A DNA stretch of 64,000 nt from NCBI GenBank assembly GCA_963702445.1, contig CAVPCZ010000018.1, positions 62,001 through 126,000 of the forward strand, written 5' to 3'. The notes under the pieces are model-generated. The model searched no databases. It was given only the letters and a program-made list of their open reading frames with translations, and was not told the DNA's origin. Both the position numbers and the translations under genes were made by a program. How positions within the stretch are numbered: the stretch's first letter is position 1; each line of letters begins with the position of its first letter. The DNA comes from CAVPCZ01 sp963702445 (GTDB lineage Bacteria > Bacteroidota > Ignavibacteria > UBA10030 > UBA6906). Below, one piece after another: positions 18,885-28,638 of this stretch.

Positions 18885-20864
18885 TCAAGGTACCGAATTC
18901 AGCCTGGAATTGCAAAAAACCAGATCCTGCTCGTCCCGCCTGCGCATCCCGTCCAGGAAAGCCTTGAAGTCCCGGTACCTCCCGGCCGGCACTTCACCGC
19001 CCCGCAGCTCGTGCCGGATGACCAGCGTGAGCCCGGTTCCGGATTTGCCTGTGGACCACTCGCCGCTTCCGAAGGGAGTGTGCAGCGAATCGGCACGGCC
19101 GCCCTTCAAGCGCCACCCGGGCGGAAGGCGGAACGTCAGCCCGACCTCCTTTGCCGAACCGAAGCGGAAACGGATGGGGTGTTTCCGGTCGGCCGAGCGG
19201 AAGTACTCATCCAGGAGGAAGCCGGCGATTCTTCCGGGCCGGACAACCAGTTCGGAGTCCCGTGTCTGCGCAAACGCCGGGGCATGGAAGGCGTAGGAAA
19301 GCGTGAGGGGGTCTTCAACGGGTTTCACTCCGCCCAGGGCAAACGTATCGAGTTCCATGCCCGGGACGCGCTGTGCGAGGAGCGTCTCAAACCAGAATCC
19401 GGTTTCCCGTCTGCCGCTCATGCTCATCTCATAGCGGAGCTCATTGGCGGCGGCACCGGACAGAACCTCCTGTCCGTGCACGGTGGCCGAGCCGTCGGAT
19501 GCCAGCTCCACGTCCCAGCTCAGGCGCGAATGATTTCGCGCAGCATCCGTGACAGGTGTCCGGAGCATGGCGTGCTCACCGCGCGGCCGGCCGGGAATCA
19601 CCGGCACGCCCTGGTCGTACCATGGCAGTGCGCCGAACGGGCAGGCTTTGTCCGTTGCGTCCATCCAGGTCCCGGTCGTTCCCGCCCCGGGGGCGAAGGC
19701 GATGAGATGATTGAACTGGAGCGGGGAGGGGAGCAGTGTATCCGGGATGCCGTTCTGATGTGTGCTGATGAGGACGGGCACGACCTCGATATCCACTTCA
19801 CGCGCAAGGGCGCAGAGCAGCATGACCATGTCTTTGCAGTCGCCGTATCGTTTCGCGGCGATATCTTCCGCGAAATGCGGCTGGAACCCGCCGATGCCGA
19901 TCTCCACCGCGATGTACCGGATTTCATCCCGCACCCATTCAAAGAGCAGACGCAGTTGTGCGGAAGGATCCTTTGTGTGACGGGTCAAACTGTCTGCGAG
20001 CATGCGCACCAGCGGGCCGCCCTTCAGGCGGGGTGCGGTAATCTCGTTGTACCACGCGCTGACATCCGCCCAGGAGACGAATCCCACCGGCGCCAGTGCG
20101 ATGCGTGCGGTGATTTCATGGCCGGGGGGCATCGCCGTTTCCGCATGGAGGGGGGGGATATTCCGGAGTTCCCAGACGTGGCGCGATTTGAATCCCGCGG
20201 GGGCCGTGGTGACAGCGGGCTCGACGGGTATGCCGTACGAACGGGCAACCAGGTTCCACTCTCCCGGCTTGACCAGCGTGAAGCGTGAAAGGATCACCGG
20301 CTCTTCCTCCTGGAACACCCAGGAATGCCAGAACGCCCGGTCGCGCACCTGAATCCGGTAGCGGTATTCGATAATCGATCCGTCTTCGACTGCGGGGAGC
20401 GTGAACAGGCGGGCGCGCTGATCGGAGAAAAAAACGAAGCCGGGATAGAGACTGACGTCGAAGATGTCCTCCTGCTTGAGCGGAGCGACACGGCCGTCGC
20501 GTGTGAGCGTGCGTGCCTGGATATTCTCCACCGTGCTCGTGGAGCCGTAGGGGATCATCACGTTGGCGTACCGGTGTCCCCGGCTGTTCAGTATGCGGAC
20601 GATCCGGTGCCGATCGAACGCGCTGAATCCGACATCGCCGCCGCCGAAGATTTCCATGGATCCTTCGTCAAGCAGGACCACCGCCCCGGCATCGGGGTAG
20701 GCGGAGGAATCCGGCAGTGCGCTCAGCCCGGTATCGCTCAGAATACTGACGTTCGTCCATGTTCCCGTATCGCCGCATCCGGCGAGGAGGATGGCGGTGC
20801 AGAGCGCCGCGCAGAGCACGGCGGGCCAGACGGGGCGGTCAAACCTGCACCTGTGGTGTTGCAC
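18885..20864 (-). CDS. lipoprotein with DUF3857 and transglutaminase-like domains
   Basis: About 660 residues from GTG 20864, which gives a basic n-region, a hydrophobic core and the lipobox LLAGC; an in-frame ATG at 20918 is an alternative. Seen: a DUF3857-type beta domain (residues ~40-260, with VENIQARTLTRDGRVAPL), then a transglutaminase-like domain whose Cys-His-Asp triad is visible in RYGDCKDMVMLL, QFNHLIAFAPG and WMDATDK, then a C-terminal beta domain. Family members are envelope proteins of unknown substrate, common in Bacteroidota. The secreted chalcone-isomerase-like gene lies just upstream on the same strand. Confidence 0.82.
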   Translation of the reverse strand: MQHHRCRFDRPVWPAVLCAALCTAILLAGCGDTGTWTNVSILSDTGLSALPDSSAYPDAGAVVLLDEGSMEIFGGGDVGFSAFDRHRIVRILNSRGHRYANVMIPYGSTSTVENIQARTLTRDGRVAPLKQEDIFDVSLYPGFVFFSDQRARLFTLPAVEDGSIIEYRYRIQVRDRAFWHSWVFQEEEPVILSRFTLVKPGEWNLVARSYGIPVEPAVTTAPAGFKSRHVWELRNIPPLHAETAMPPGHEITARIALAPVGFVSWADVSAWYNEITAPRLKGGPLVRMLADSLTRHTKDPSAQLRLLFEWVRDEIRYIAVEIGIGGFQPHFAEDIAAKRYGDCKDMVMLLCALAREVDIEVVPVLISTHQNGIPDTLLPSPLQFNHLIAFAPGAGTTGTWMDATDKACPFGALPWYDQGVPVIPGRPRGEHAMLRTPVTDAARNHSRLSWDVELASDGSATVHGQEVLSGAAANELRYEMSMSGRRETGFWFETLLAQRVPGMELDTFALGGVKPVEDPLTLSYAFHAPAFAQTRDSELVVRPGRIAGFLLDEYFRSADRKHPIRFRFGSAKEVGLTFRLPPGWRLKGGRADSLHTPFGSGEWSTGKSGTGLTLVIRHELRGGEVPAGRYRDFKAFLDGMRRRDEQDLVFCNSRLNSVP

Positions 20865-20937
20865 CCCGCGCGCAGGTTCCCGCCCCGGCGACCGGGTGTC
20901 AGTGCAGGAGGGGGACATACGGGGACCGGTCCGGTGA

Positions 20938-21552
20938 CTACTGTGCGAGCTGCCGCTCGACGAGTTCTTCACGGTCCACAATGGAATCTTCACCCAGCCA
21001 GATGGACCAGAGCACCCGCGCGAAGGTCGGGTTCTTGATGGCCGGCTTGTCCACGCCCGCCACGGTCGCAAGAATGGTTCCACCGGGGAGCCAGCGCAGT
21101 ATGTACCGGTCGTTTTCCTTGACCGGGGAGGTGAAGAACCCCAGGAACTGATCGACCTGCGGGGTGATCGCCTTCAGTTCTTCGGCGGTGGCATTTTCCT
21201 CAAACCCGTCACGGTATGCGCCCTGGATCTTTTCCACATCGACGTCCCGCACAAATTCCATCGTCAGTTGTTTCGCCTTGCCGTCGGCGAGCACCGCCGC
21301 CACGACCTCCTTCTCCGATCCCCGGGGCGGATCCTGCATATAGTGCCCCATCCCGTAGACTTTCACGATCAGCTTCTTGCGCACCGTGGTACCGGTGAGC
21401 GTCAGGGGATAGGTCTTCCCCTCGTGGGTGACGGTGATCTGGACGGGGAAGCTCTTCCCGGTGGATGACTCTTTGACGACTTCCTGCGCGGGAAGGGTCT
21501 GGGCCAGGAGCCCGAGGAGTGACAACGCGGAGACGAACCGGACGATGGACAT
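20938..21552 (-). CDS. secreted chalcone-isomerase-like protein
   Basis: 204 residues with an N-terminal signal peptide (RFVSALSLLGLLAQTLPAQ). Seen: the family pattern LTLTGTTVRKKLIVKVYGMGHYM near the start of the mature part, GKAKQLTMEFVRDVDVEKIQGAYRDGF, and TFARVLWSIWLGEDS at the end. Bacterial members are periplasmic or secreted and are not known to act on flavonoids; fatty-acid binding has been suggested for related proteins. First gene of the minus-strand series towards polA and divergent from rhaA. Confidence 0.8.
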   Translation of the reverse strand: MSIVRFVSALSLLGLLAQTLPAQEVVKESSTGKSFPVQITVTHEGKTYPLTLTGTTVRKKLIVKVYGMGHYMQDPPRGSEKEVVAAVLADGKAKQLTMEFVRDVDVEKIQGAYRDGFEENATAEELKAITPQVDQFLGFFTSPVKENDRYILRWLPGGTILATVAGVDKPAIKNPTFARVLWSIWLGEDSIVDREELVERQLAQ

Positions 21553-21643
21553 GAGGGGGATCCTTGTGTGTTGAACGTGGGTCCATTGTACGGACTTCTG
21601 TCTGGAGAATCAACAGGCCGGAGCTCATCGGGCCTTCCTCCTT

Positions 21644-21672
21644 TTGCAATTGTCGATTGGCTTTGCTACAAT
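21644..21672 (+). promoter_or_regulatory. candidate sigma-70 promoter upstream of rhaA
   Basis: TTGCAA (21644-21649), a 17-base spacer and TACAAT (21667-21672) in the 222-base gap between the divergent chalcone-isomerase-like gene and rhaA, about 100 bases before the rhaA start. No other feature was seen in that gap. Confidence 0.5.
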
Positions 21673-21774
21673 AACGCTTACCGCCGGGGAGGATCAGTGA
21701 CTCCCCGGGTGGACCCTCACCCCGGGCGTGTCTTCCAGGGTGGCCACAATTGCTCCACACAAAGCAGAGCCGGG

Positions 21775-23052
21775 ATGACCATGACAGAAGAACAGCGGAT
21801 TGAAGCGGCGTACAAACGCGCATCGGACATCTATGCCGGGTTCGGCGTTGAAGCCGACCGGGCACTTTCGACGTTGAAGGCCATCCCCCTTTCGCTGCAC
21901 TGCTGGCAGGGGGATGATGTGCGGGGGTTCGAGCAGCATGCGGACGCCGCCCAGGGGGGAGGGATACAGGTCACCGGTGCCTACCCCGGGAGGGCGCGCA
22001 CACCGGACGAGCTCCGTGCCGATCTGGAGCAAACCTATCGCCTCATACCCGGCCGGCACCGGCTGAATCTGCACGCGATGTACGGCGAATTCGGCGGAAA
22101 AGCGGTCGACCGGGACCGTATTGAAGTGGCACATTTCCAGCGCTGGATGGATTGGGCGGGCGAGCAGCATCTCGGACTCGACTTCAACGCGACGGTGTTT
22201 GCCCATCCGCGCGCCGACAGCGGGTACACGCTGAGCAGTACGGACAAAGGGACGCGGGAGTTCTGGATTGAACATGTCCGCCGGTGCCGGGTCATTGCCG
22301 CCGCCATGGGGAAGGCGCAGGGTTCTCCGAGCATACACAACCTCTGGATCGCCGACGGCGCGAAGGATATCACCGTCCGGCGATACCGCCACCGCGCACT
22401 CCTGAAGGAATCGCTCGATACGATCTATTCCACAACGTTCGACGGACGTCAGCTGAAGGACGCCGTGGAGAGCAAATTGTTCGGGATCGGGAGCGAATCC
22501 TTCGTTGTGGGTTCGCACGAGTTCTATCTCGGCTACTCCCTGGGCCGCAAACTGATGCTGTGCCTGGATATGGGGCATTTCCATCCGACCGAGTCGGTGG
22601 CGGACAAAATCCCGTCCGTGCTGCTGTTTGCCGATGAACTTCTCCTTCACGTCAGCAGGGGAGTCCGCTGGGACAGCGACCACGTGGTGATCGTGAATGA
22701 CGACCTGCTCTGCCTCGCACAGGAGATTGTCCGGGCGGATGCGCTCGGCCGTGTGCATGTGGCGCTCGACTTCTTTGACGGAAGCATGAACCGCGTGGGT
22801 GCCTGGGTTCTCGGTGCGCGCTCCACCTTGCTGGCGTTGCTGCGTGCGCTTCTCGAGCCGCGTCTCCGGCTCGAAAAGCTGGAAGAGGAGGGGAATTTCT
22901 TCGGCCGGCTCGCGCTGCTGGAAGAAATGAAACATCTGCCGGTCGGAGCGGTATGGGAATACCACTGCATGCAGTCAGGCGTTCCTACCGGCAGTTCGTG
23001 GATGGATGCCGTGCAGACCTATGAACGGAACGTCCTCCGGGTCCGCGGGTAG
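21775..23052 (+). CDS. rhaA: L-rhamnose isomerase
   Basis: Interconverts L-rhamnose and L-rhamnulose. Intact, 425 residues; closely follows the E. coli-type enzyme along its whole length, including SLHCWQGDDVRGFE, TGAYPGRART, RLNLHAMYGE, DAVESKLFGIGSESFVVGSHEFYLGY, CLDMGHFHPTESVADK, LLLHVSRGVRWDSDHVV and HVALDFFDGSMNR, which supply the metal ligands and active-site residues. ATG 21775 or 21781 is the start. rhaB, rhaD and a rhamnose transporter are not next to it; the mutarotase gene is about 17 kb downstream. The Nudix gene follows after 3 bases. Confidence 0.95.
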   Translation: MTMTEEQRIEAAYKRASDIYAGFGVEADRALSTLKAIPLSLHCWQGDDVRGFEQHADAAQGGGIQVTGAYPGRARTPDELRADLEQTYRLIPGRHRLNLHAMYGEFGGKAVDRDRIEVAHFQRWMDWAGEQHLGLDFNATVFAHPRADSGYTLSSTDKGTREFWIEHVRRCRVIAAAMGKAQGSPSIHNLWIADGAKDITVRRYRHRALLKESLDTIYSTTFDGRQLKDAVESKLFGIGSESFVVGSHEFYLGYSLGRKLMLCLDMGHFHPTESVADKIPSVLLFADELLLHVSRGVRWDSDHVVIVNDDLLCLAQEIVRADALGRVHVALDFFDGSMNRVGAWVLGARSTLLALLRALLEPRLRLEKLEEEGNFFGRLALLEEMKHLPVGAVWEYHCMQSGVPTGSSWMDAVQTYERNVLRVRG

Positions 23053-23055
23053 CCG

Positions 23056-23703
23056 ATGGCATCCGGAGCAGGCGCGCGCGAAACCCCCGTCCCGTCCTGG
23101 CTGAGCTGGGCGCGCGAGTTGCAGGCGCTGGCGCAGACCGGACTGACATTCACCAGCGGGCACTATGACATACTCCGGTACAGACGGCTGATCGAACTGG
23201 CCGCGGAGATCACCGCCGCGCATACCGGCGGGATCCCCGCCGAACTTGCGGCGGATTTTCTCCGGCAGCCGGGGTATGCCACACCGAAGATCGATGTGCG
23301 GGGGGCGGTGGTGCGCGACGGGCGGATACTTCTGGTGCAGGAACGGGTGGACGCCAAATGGTGCATGCCCGGAGGGTGGGCCGATATCGATGAGGTCCCT
23401 TCCGCCATGGTGGCGCGTGAAGTGCTGGAGGAAAGCGGATTTGTCGTCGAGCCGCGGAAAGTTGTGGGCGTGTTCGACGCCAACCGGGACGGCATGCCGC
23501 GAGAATTCTTCCATGCGTACAAGATTGTCTTCCTCTGCGACATTCTCGGCGGTGAAGCGCGCGGCAGCGATGAAACGCTTGCCGCGGAGTTCTTTCCGTT
23601 CGATTCGCTTCCGCCCCTTTCCTCCGCGCGCACGCACGAACGTCACCTTGCCGAAGTGCGCGAGCACCTGATGAACCCCGGGCGCCCGGCGGCGTTCGAT
23701 TAA
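23056..23703 (+). CDS. Nudix hydrolase with Nudix N-terminal domain
   Basis: 215 residues. The N-terminal ~65 residues (WARELQALAQTGLTFTSGHYDILRYRRL) match the small helical domain that precedes some ADP-sugar-type Nudix hydrolases. The Nudix box is complete: GGWADIDE then REVLEESGF (G-x5-E-x7-RE-U-x-EE-x-G-U). Family members hydrolyse ADP-ribose or similar nucleoside diphosphates; the exact substrate is not visible. It begins 3 bases after rhaA, so it is probably in its operon. Confidence 0.88.
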   Translation: MASGAGARETPVPSWLSWARELQALAQTGLTFTSGHYDILRYRRLIELAAEITAAHTGGIPAELAADFLRQPGYATPKIDVRGAVVRDGRILLVQERVDAKWCMPGGWADIDEVPSAMVAREVLEESGFVVEPRKVVGVFDANRDGMPREFFHAYKIVFLCDILGGEARGSDETLAAEFFPFDSLPPLSSARTHERHLAEVREHLMNPGRPAAFD

Positions 23704-23875
23704 AGATCCGCCGGTGAACTGCACCCGACGGGCAAACGGGGAAGTTCGACTGAACCTCCGCCGTGGACGGTGCCCCGGCCGGGGAGGCTCTCGCGGAATG
23801 CGTAAGCCGGTCTCCGGTGCGAAGGATGGCCATGCGCAGAAGCCGAACGATGCGGAACGTCACAGGGAGTGACCG

Positions 23876-25085
23876 ATGAGCATACTGTCGCTGTTGATGG
23901 TGCTGTTGCTGTTGCCCGGGACGGACACGTCCGGAGTGCGCTTCGCGGAATTCCTGGAACGCCTCCGCAACGAACCGCTTTCCGGGCGCACGAGGCTCGT
24001 GGATTGGTACATGGAAGGGCGGCGGACACCGGTGATCGACGGTGACACCCTTCTCACCTTCATCTGGTACGGTGCCGCCGACACGGTGCTTGTCAACGGA
24101 TCCCTCCAGAGCGGATGGCGGCGGCCGGAACGGCTCGAGCGGATCCCGTGCAGCGACAGCCTGCACGGCGTCGCGCTGTTCCACAAAACCTACTCGGTGC
24201 CCTCCGATGCGCGCCTCGAATACAAGTTCATCGTTGACGGTCGTTACGTGCTGGACCCGCACAACGTGCGCGTCACGCCGGACAGCGATTTTTCAAACTC
24301 CGAGGCGGCGATGCCCGCGTTCCACCCGACGCCGCTGACCGCCTTCAACGAAGGCGTGCCGCATGGAACGATCGACAGCGTGCAGTGGACCAGCGCGGAC
24401 ACGCTGATACGGCCCCGGCTCGTCAAAGTGTATCTCCCTCCGGGGCACGGTGCGGGATCCGGTTTTCCGAGCGTCTATGTGCATGACGGCGAATCGGCAC
24501 GGCTGCATGCCTTCATTCCGAACATCCTGGACAACATGATTGCCGCGCAGAGGATTCCTCCCCTCGTGGCGGTGTTTGTGCCATCCGTCGAGCGCGGGAG
24601 GAATATCGCCGGTGACAAACAGGTGCGCTATACCGAAGGCGTTCTGCGACGAGCTGGTGCCGATGATCGACCGCCGTTACCGCACGGCCCGGGATCCGGC
24701 GCGTCGGGGGGTCATGGGGATCTCCGACGGCGGGTATATTGCGCTCGCCATGCTGCTGGCCCGCACAGACGTCTTTCACTGTGCCGCCGGCCAGTCCTCC
24801 ACCATTCACCCGGCTCTCAGCCAGATGCTCGCGCTCCGGCAGCGTTATGCCCCGCTTCCTTCCACCCTGCGCCTGTACCTGGATTGCGGCCGTTACGACA
24901 TCGTCGACGGGGAGTACAACTTTCCCGGACTCAACAGGAATTTTTCCCGGGAACTCGAATCCTACGGGGTTCGCCACCGCTACCGGGAGGTGTCCGACGG
25001 GCATGACTGGGCGAGCTGGCGGGAACGGATGCCGGAGATTTTTGAATACCTGTTCGCGCACGAGCCTGCCGGGCGGAAACCCTGA
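23876..25085 (+). CDS. secreted esterase, enterochelin-esterase/Fes-like, one frameshift
   Basis: About 403 residues with an N-terminal signal peptide (LSLLMVLLLLPG). Seen: an early-set/CBM48-like domain (FIWYGAADTVLVNGSLQSGW, LEYKFIVDGRYVLDP) then an alpha/beta hydrolase of the esterase-D family with the nucleophile in GISDGG, an Asp in LDCGRYDIVDGEYN, and the catalytic His in SDGHDWASW. One extra G near 24645 splits it; correction reads TEAFCDELVPMIDRRY. Homologues cut acyl or feruloyl esters from carbohydrates or act on siderophores; the actual substrate is not visible. Confidence 0.83.
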
Positions 25086-25214
25086 GTGTCATGGGCGGCA
25101 GGGGGCTGCAACGGCGGGAGGAGCAGGCCGGCGGGGTGATCCGGGATGGCGGCGGGGGCGCTGCGCGGACGACGCACGTCAAAGAGAGTACTCCTACACG
25201 ACGGAAGGAAACGT

Positions 25215-26639
25215 ATGCGACGGAAATACGGTCTTGTGCTCATCATGCTGGGTGCTTTTTGCACGTCGGTGCAGGCCGGCGAATACGCCCGCTGGTTCTT
25301 GGAACAGACAATGCGTGTCGACTATTACCACACGGGGACAAAAGGGGAAGAGCGGTTCAGCCTGGATCGTATCTACGAAGAAGGTCCCTGGCCGGGATCG
25401 CGAACACAGCTGCTGGACACGTTGAACTCGGGGAGTTTCTCCTGCGCGTCACCGACCGCGCCACGAATACGGTCCTGTACTCGCGCGGGTTTTCGTCAAT
25501 CTTCAACGAGTGGCAGACCACGGACGAAGCCGCCGGGGGTGCCTACCGCACATTCGAGGAGACGGTGCGTTTTCCCTTTTCCGCGGCGGGCCGTGCAGGT
25601 GACGATCGCGCGGCGGGACAGACGGATGGTCTTCCACGAGCTCTTCTCGACGATCATCGACCCCGCCGACCCGGCGGCCGTGCAGAAGGAACGGCGGCCG
25701 GCGCCCTCCACGGTCACCCCCCTGATGAACAACGGCGCGCCGGCGGAGAAAGTGGATATCCTGATACTCGGTGACGGGTACAGCAAGGCGGACATGGAGA
25801 AATTCAGGAAGGATGCCGCGCACTTCAACAACGTGATGTTCACCACGCGGCCCTTTGCCCAGCGCAAGAAGGATTTCAATGTCTGGACGATCGAGGTGCC
25901 CTCGGATGATTCCGGCATCGACGTGCCGGACAAAAACGTCTGGAAGCGGAACGCCCTCGGCACCATGTACAACACCTTCGGATCCGCACGCTACGTTCTC
26001 ACGACCCATAACCGGACGCTGCGCGATGTCGCGGCGGCCGCCCCGTACGATTTCCTCTGCATCCTGGTCAATGACACGCGTTACGGGGGAGGGGGGATCT
26101 ACAATCTGTATGAGACGACGTATACGAAAGAACAGGTGCCGGGACAGGAATGGCAGATGGAGTATGTGTATGTGCACGAGTTCGGCCATTCCTTCGGCGG
26201 TCTGGGGGACGAGTACTACGGTTCCTCGACGGCGTACAACGAATTCTATCCGGCGGGCGTCGAGCCGTGGGAACCCAACGTGACGGCGTTGCCGGACCCG
26301 GGCAATGTGAAATGGAAGGCGCTGATCACCCCCGGCGTGCCTGTACCGACACGCTGGGAAAAGAGTGCGTACGACAGCCTCGAAGCGCTGCGGGCGAAGC
26401 TGGATCGGCTGGCCCCGGATTACTACCAGAAGCGGGAACCGCTGCAGAAAGCATCGATGGAGATCCTGAAGAACTCGCCGCTCGCGGGGAAGGTGGGGGT
26501 GTTTGAAGGCGCCGGCTACGCGGCCAGAGGCCTGTACAGGCCCGCGATCGATTGCCGGATGTTCTCGCTCAGCACGGGGGACTTCGACCCGGTGTGCAGC
26601 AGCGCGATCGAAAGGGTGATCGACAGTTATACGAAGTAG
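25215..26639 (+). CDS. secreted M64-family (IgA-peptidase type) zinc metallopeptidase, two compensating frameshifts
   Basis: About 474 residues, signal peptide GLVLIMLGAFCTSVQA. The catalytic region shows the zinc-binding HEFGHSFGGLGDEY (HExxH with downstream acidic residue) preceded by VYV, and the M64 blocks VDILILGDGYSKADMEKFR and RRGGGGIYNL-like YGGGGIYNLYE. Residues between ~25430 and ~25600 are in another frame (GEFLLRVTDRATNTVLYS), showing one indel near 25430 and a compensating one near 25590. M64 enzymes are extracellular proteases; the target is unknown. It converges with the minus-strand pair downstream. Confidence 0.87.
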   Translation: MRRKYGLVLIMLGAFCTSVQAGEYARWFLEQTMRVDYYHTGTKGEERFSLDRIYEEGPWPGSRTQLLDTLNSGSFSCASPTAPRIRSCTRAGFRQSSTSGRPRTKPPGVPTAHSRRRCVFPFPRRAVQVTIARRDRRMVFHELFSTIIDPADPAAVQKERRPAPSTVTPLMNNGAPAEKVDILILGDGYSKADMEKFRKDAAHFNNVMFTTRPFAQRKKDFNVWTIEVPSDDSGIDVPDKNVWKRNALGTMYNTFGSARYVLTTHNRTLRDVAAAAPYDFLCILVNDTRYGGGGIYNLYETTYTKEQVPGQEWQMEYVYVHEFGHSFGGLGDEYYGSSTAYNEFYPAGVEPWEPNVTALPDPGNVKWKALITPGVPVPTRWEKSAYDSLEALRAKLDRLAPDYYQKREPLQKASMEILKNSPLAGKVGVFEGAGYAARGLYRPAIDCRMFSLSTGDFDPVCSSAIERVIDSYTK

Positions 26640-26651
26640 AGGGCGGGAACA

Positions 26652-26693
26652 GGTGAGGGTCACCTGTTCTGCCGTTCGCAGGTGACCCTCACC
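26652..26693. terminator. 15-bp perfect inverted repeat between convergent genes
   Basis: GGTGAGGGTCACCTG (26652-26666) is the exact reverse complement of CAGGTGACCCTCACC (26679-26693), with a 12-base loop. The left arm also folds on itself: GAACAGGTGA / TCACCTGTTC with a GGG loop. It lies 13 bases after the M64 stop and before the leftward coiled-coil gene; GGGTTTT follows. Most likely a bidirectional terminator. A protein-binding site is the alternative. Confidence 0.6.
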
Positions 26694-26779
26694 AGGGTTT
26701 TCCTCAGGGACAGATAACCGCGCAGTCCATCGGCGTCCGTGTGCCCCTTCCGGGAGTCCCTTCCGGCGCCCGAGAACCG

Positions 26780-28096
26780 TTACTCCCCGAATGTCCGCAC
26801 GCCCCCCGTCTGCCGCGGCTTTTCGGCCTGAGCAGGTGCCGCCGGCGGTTTGGGCTTCCGCGCGAGCAGCCACCAGAGAATCAGCGCCGCCAGTGCAATG
26901 ATCCCGATGTAGAGAACGAATTTCATGTCGAACTTGGTCTCGGCAAGTTCACCGACCATCCTGTCCAGCGCCGCATACTCTTCCTTCCCGAGCATCCCGT
27001 CCCGCGACAGCGCATCGCGCCACTCCCTGTCGATCCGCATCTTCCACACTTCCTCGACGAACACCGCCGGATCATCCCCGCTGCTCCTGAGGGTTTCCAC
27101 ATATGTGCGGATGCTTGTCGAGAACCCCGGGCCGTCGCCGAAGGGCGGCAGGACGATCCCCTTCGTGCTGAATTCCTTCTCCAGTGTGCTCCAGAATACG
27201 GACCGGAGACGCATGTGCCATTCGGCCATCAGGGAATCCACCTGTGCGGTCGGTGCCGTGACCGCGGCGGGAGGCGCTTTGGCTCCGGCTGTCCTGCGGG
27301 CAGCCGCCGCCTGCTGCGCTTCCTGGGATGAGAGGTACACGGCGTGCATCTTCTCGCTCAATCCGCGCCAGCGGCCGTTGAACTGCTGGTAGTGGTCGAT
27401 GAGATTGGCGAAGTCTTTTCCCTGGAGCGATGTTGCCTCAAGGAAACGAACGTTGTCGGCGGCGATATCGTAGACGCGGGTGATGACCCCGGTCTTCTCG
27501 ATCTTGGTGGCGAGCGCATCACGTTGCACGTCGTTCACCTGGGCAAGATCCTTGCCGTACGGCATGAAGAGCGAATCGACAAGCGTGAACAGCAGCTTGT
27601 CCTTCAGTGCAAGGTTGTTTTGCAGCCGGCGTATGGTCTCCCGGAGGGCGGCCACGTTGGCTTTGTTCTGTTGAAGCTCGGTGAACAGCAGGTCCCGCTG
27701 GATGGTGAGCGTATCCAGGCGGTAGGTGAGGGACTCAAGGGCCGTCTCCATCTCCTCGATCTGAACGTCCTGTGACTGGATGATCCGGTTCTTCTCCAGC
27801 ATGCGGGCGTGCAGGGCCCGGAGATCGCTCATCTTCGACGCAAAGGATTCGGGGAAGAGGGCCTTGTCCAGGAAATCGGCGTGCGCGGCAAAATCCGCGT
27901 CTATCCCGTCCAGCTCGGATTTCAACGAGTCAAGCTGCCCGGTGTTGACCGCGCTTTCGATGCGCGCCCTGACGGCGGCCGAGCGCTCCTCGAAGCTCTT
28001 TTTCACGGCGAAGTCGGATTGCTGGGAGAAGGCGCCCTGCACCATCAGCAGGGCTGCAAGGAGCCCGAAGAATAGACCGGCGGCGTGCTGTTTCAC
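26780..28096 (-). CDS. exported coiled-coil protein with C-terminal membrane anchor, unknown function
   Basis: 438 residues. Seen: signal peptide (GLFFGLLAALLMVQGAFS), long helical heptad-rich region (residues ~30-200, e.g. RIIQSQDVQIEEMETALESL), an Ala-rich linker (~280-300), a helical domain, and a single membrane segment near the C terminus (FVLYIGIIALAALILWWLLARK) followed by a short Pro-rich tail. I do not recognise a family. Start is GTG, overlapping the stop of the upstream lipoprotein gene by 4 bases (GTGA), so the two are translationally coupled and probably act together in the envelope. Confidence 0.75.
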   Translation of the reverse strand: MKQHAAGLFFGLLAALLMVQGAFSQQSDFAVKKSFEERSAAVRARIESAVNTGQLDSLKSELDGIDADFAAHADFLDKALFPESFASKMSDLRALHARMLEKNRIIQSQDVQIEEMETALESLTYRLDTLTIQRDLLFTELQQNKANVAALRETIRRLQNNLALKDKLLFTLVDSLFMPYGKDLAQVNDVQRDALATKIEKTGVITRVYDIAADNVRFLEATSLQGKDFANLIDHYQQFNGRWRGLSEKMHAVYLSSQEAQQAAAARRTAGAKAPPAAVTAPTAQVDSLMAEWHMRLRSVFWSTLEKEFSTKGIVLPPFGDGPGFSTSIRTYVETLRSSGDDPAVFVEEVWKMRIDREWRDALSRDGMLGKEEYAALDRMVGELAETKFDMKFVLYIGIIALAALILWWLLARKPKPPAAPAQAEKPRQTGGVRTFGE

Positions 28097-28557
28097 TGGG
28101 GTCTCCCTTCGAGGAGGGCGGCACCGGTCAGGTAGCGGGCAGGAGCGTCCCCGTCGATCAGTTCAATGTACGGCGGGCGCTGATTCAGCGCCGGAGCCTT
28201 CAATCCGGTCTGCGACACTTCAATGGCCTGCGAGAGCCTGAGCATGCCCGCGTCCGGGGAGAACACATAGACGTTCTTGAACCGGGGTCCGGTCACGAAA
28301 TACAGGCCCTCGGTATTCCGTATGACGCGCAGCGATGCGCCCACCAGGGTGGTGGAATCTTTGAATTCCGTGAACGCGAGCGGTCCGACCGGGAACGAGA
28401 GGGCGTACCGCCCCTCCTCAGCCCTGTTCATGCTGTTCACCGTGACCACGCTCTCCACCGGCCAGCCGAAATTCACCTGCTCGAGGGTCAGCGTGGAACA
28501 GGAGGGAAGAAAGAGGGTTGCGGCGACAGACGCCAGGAAAAAGGTGCGTGCCTGCAT
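28093..28557 (-). CDS. small lipoprotein, unknown function
   Basis: 154 residues. The start ATG 28557 has AGGAG upstream and gives the signal QARTFFLASVAATLFLPSC, a lipoprotein signal with Cys at position ~20 followed by S. The mature part is beta-rich with no recognised family (VNFGWPVESVVTVNSMNRAEEGRYALSF). An upstream in-frame ATG at 28602 is less likely because it would bury the signal. It is coupled to the coiled-coil gene by a 4-base overlap. Confidence 0.72.
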   Translation of the reverse strand: MQARTFFLASVAATLFLPSCSTLTLEQVNFGWPVESVVTVNSMNRAEEGRYALSFPVGPLAFTEFKDSTTLVGASLRVIRNTEGLYFVTGPRFKNVYVFSPDAGMLRLSQAIEVSQTGLKAPALNQRPPYIELIDGDAPARYLTGAALLEGRPQ

Positions 28558-28638
28558 CAAAGGTTGCTCTCCTATTGATCGAAATGAACAAAAACCGAAC
28601 AAAATCTACAAAGAATCCGGCCCTTCTGCAAGTGGGCG

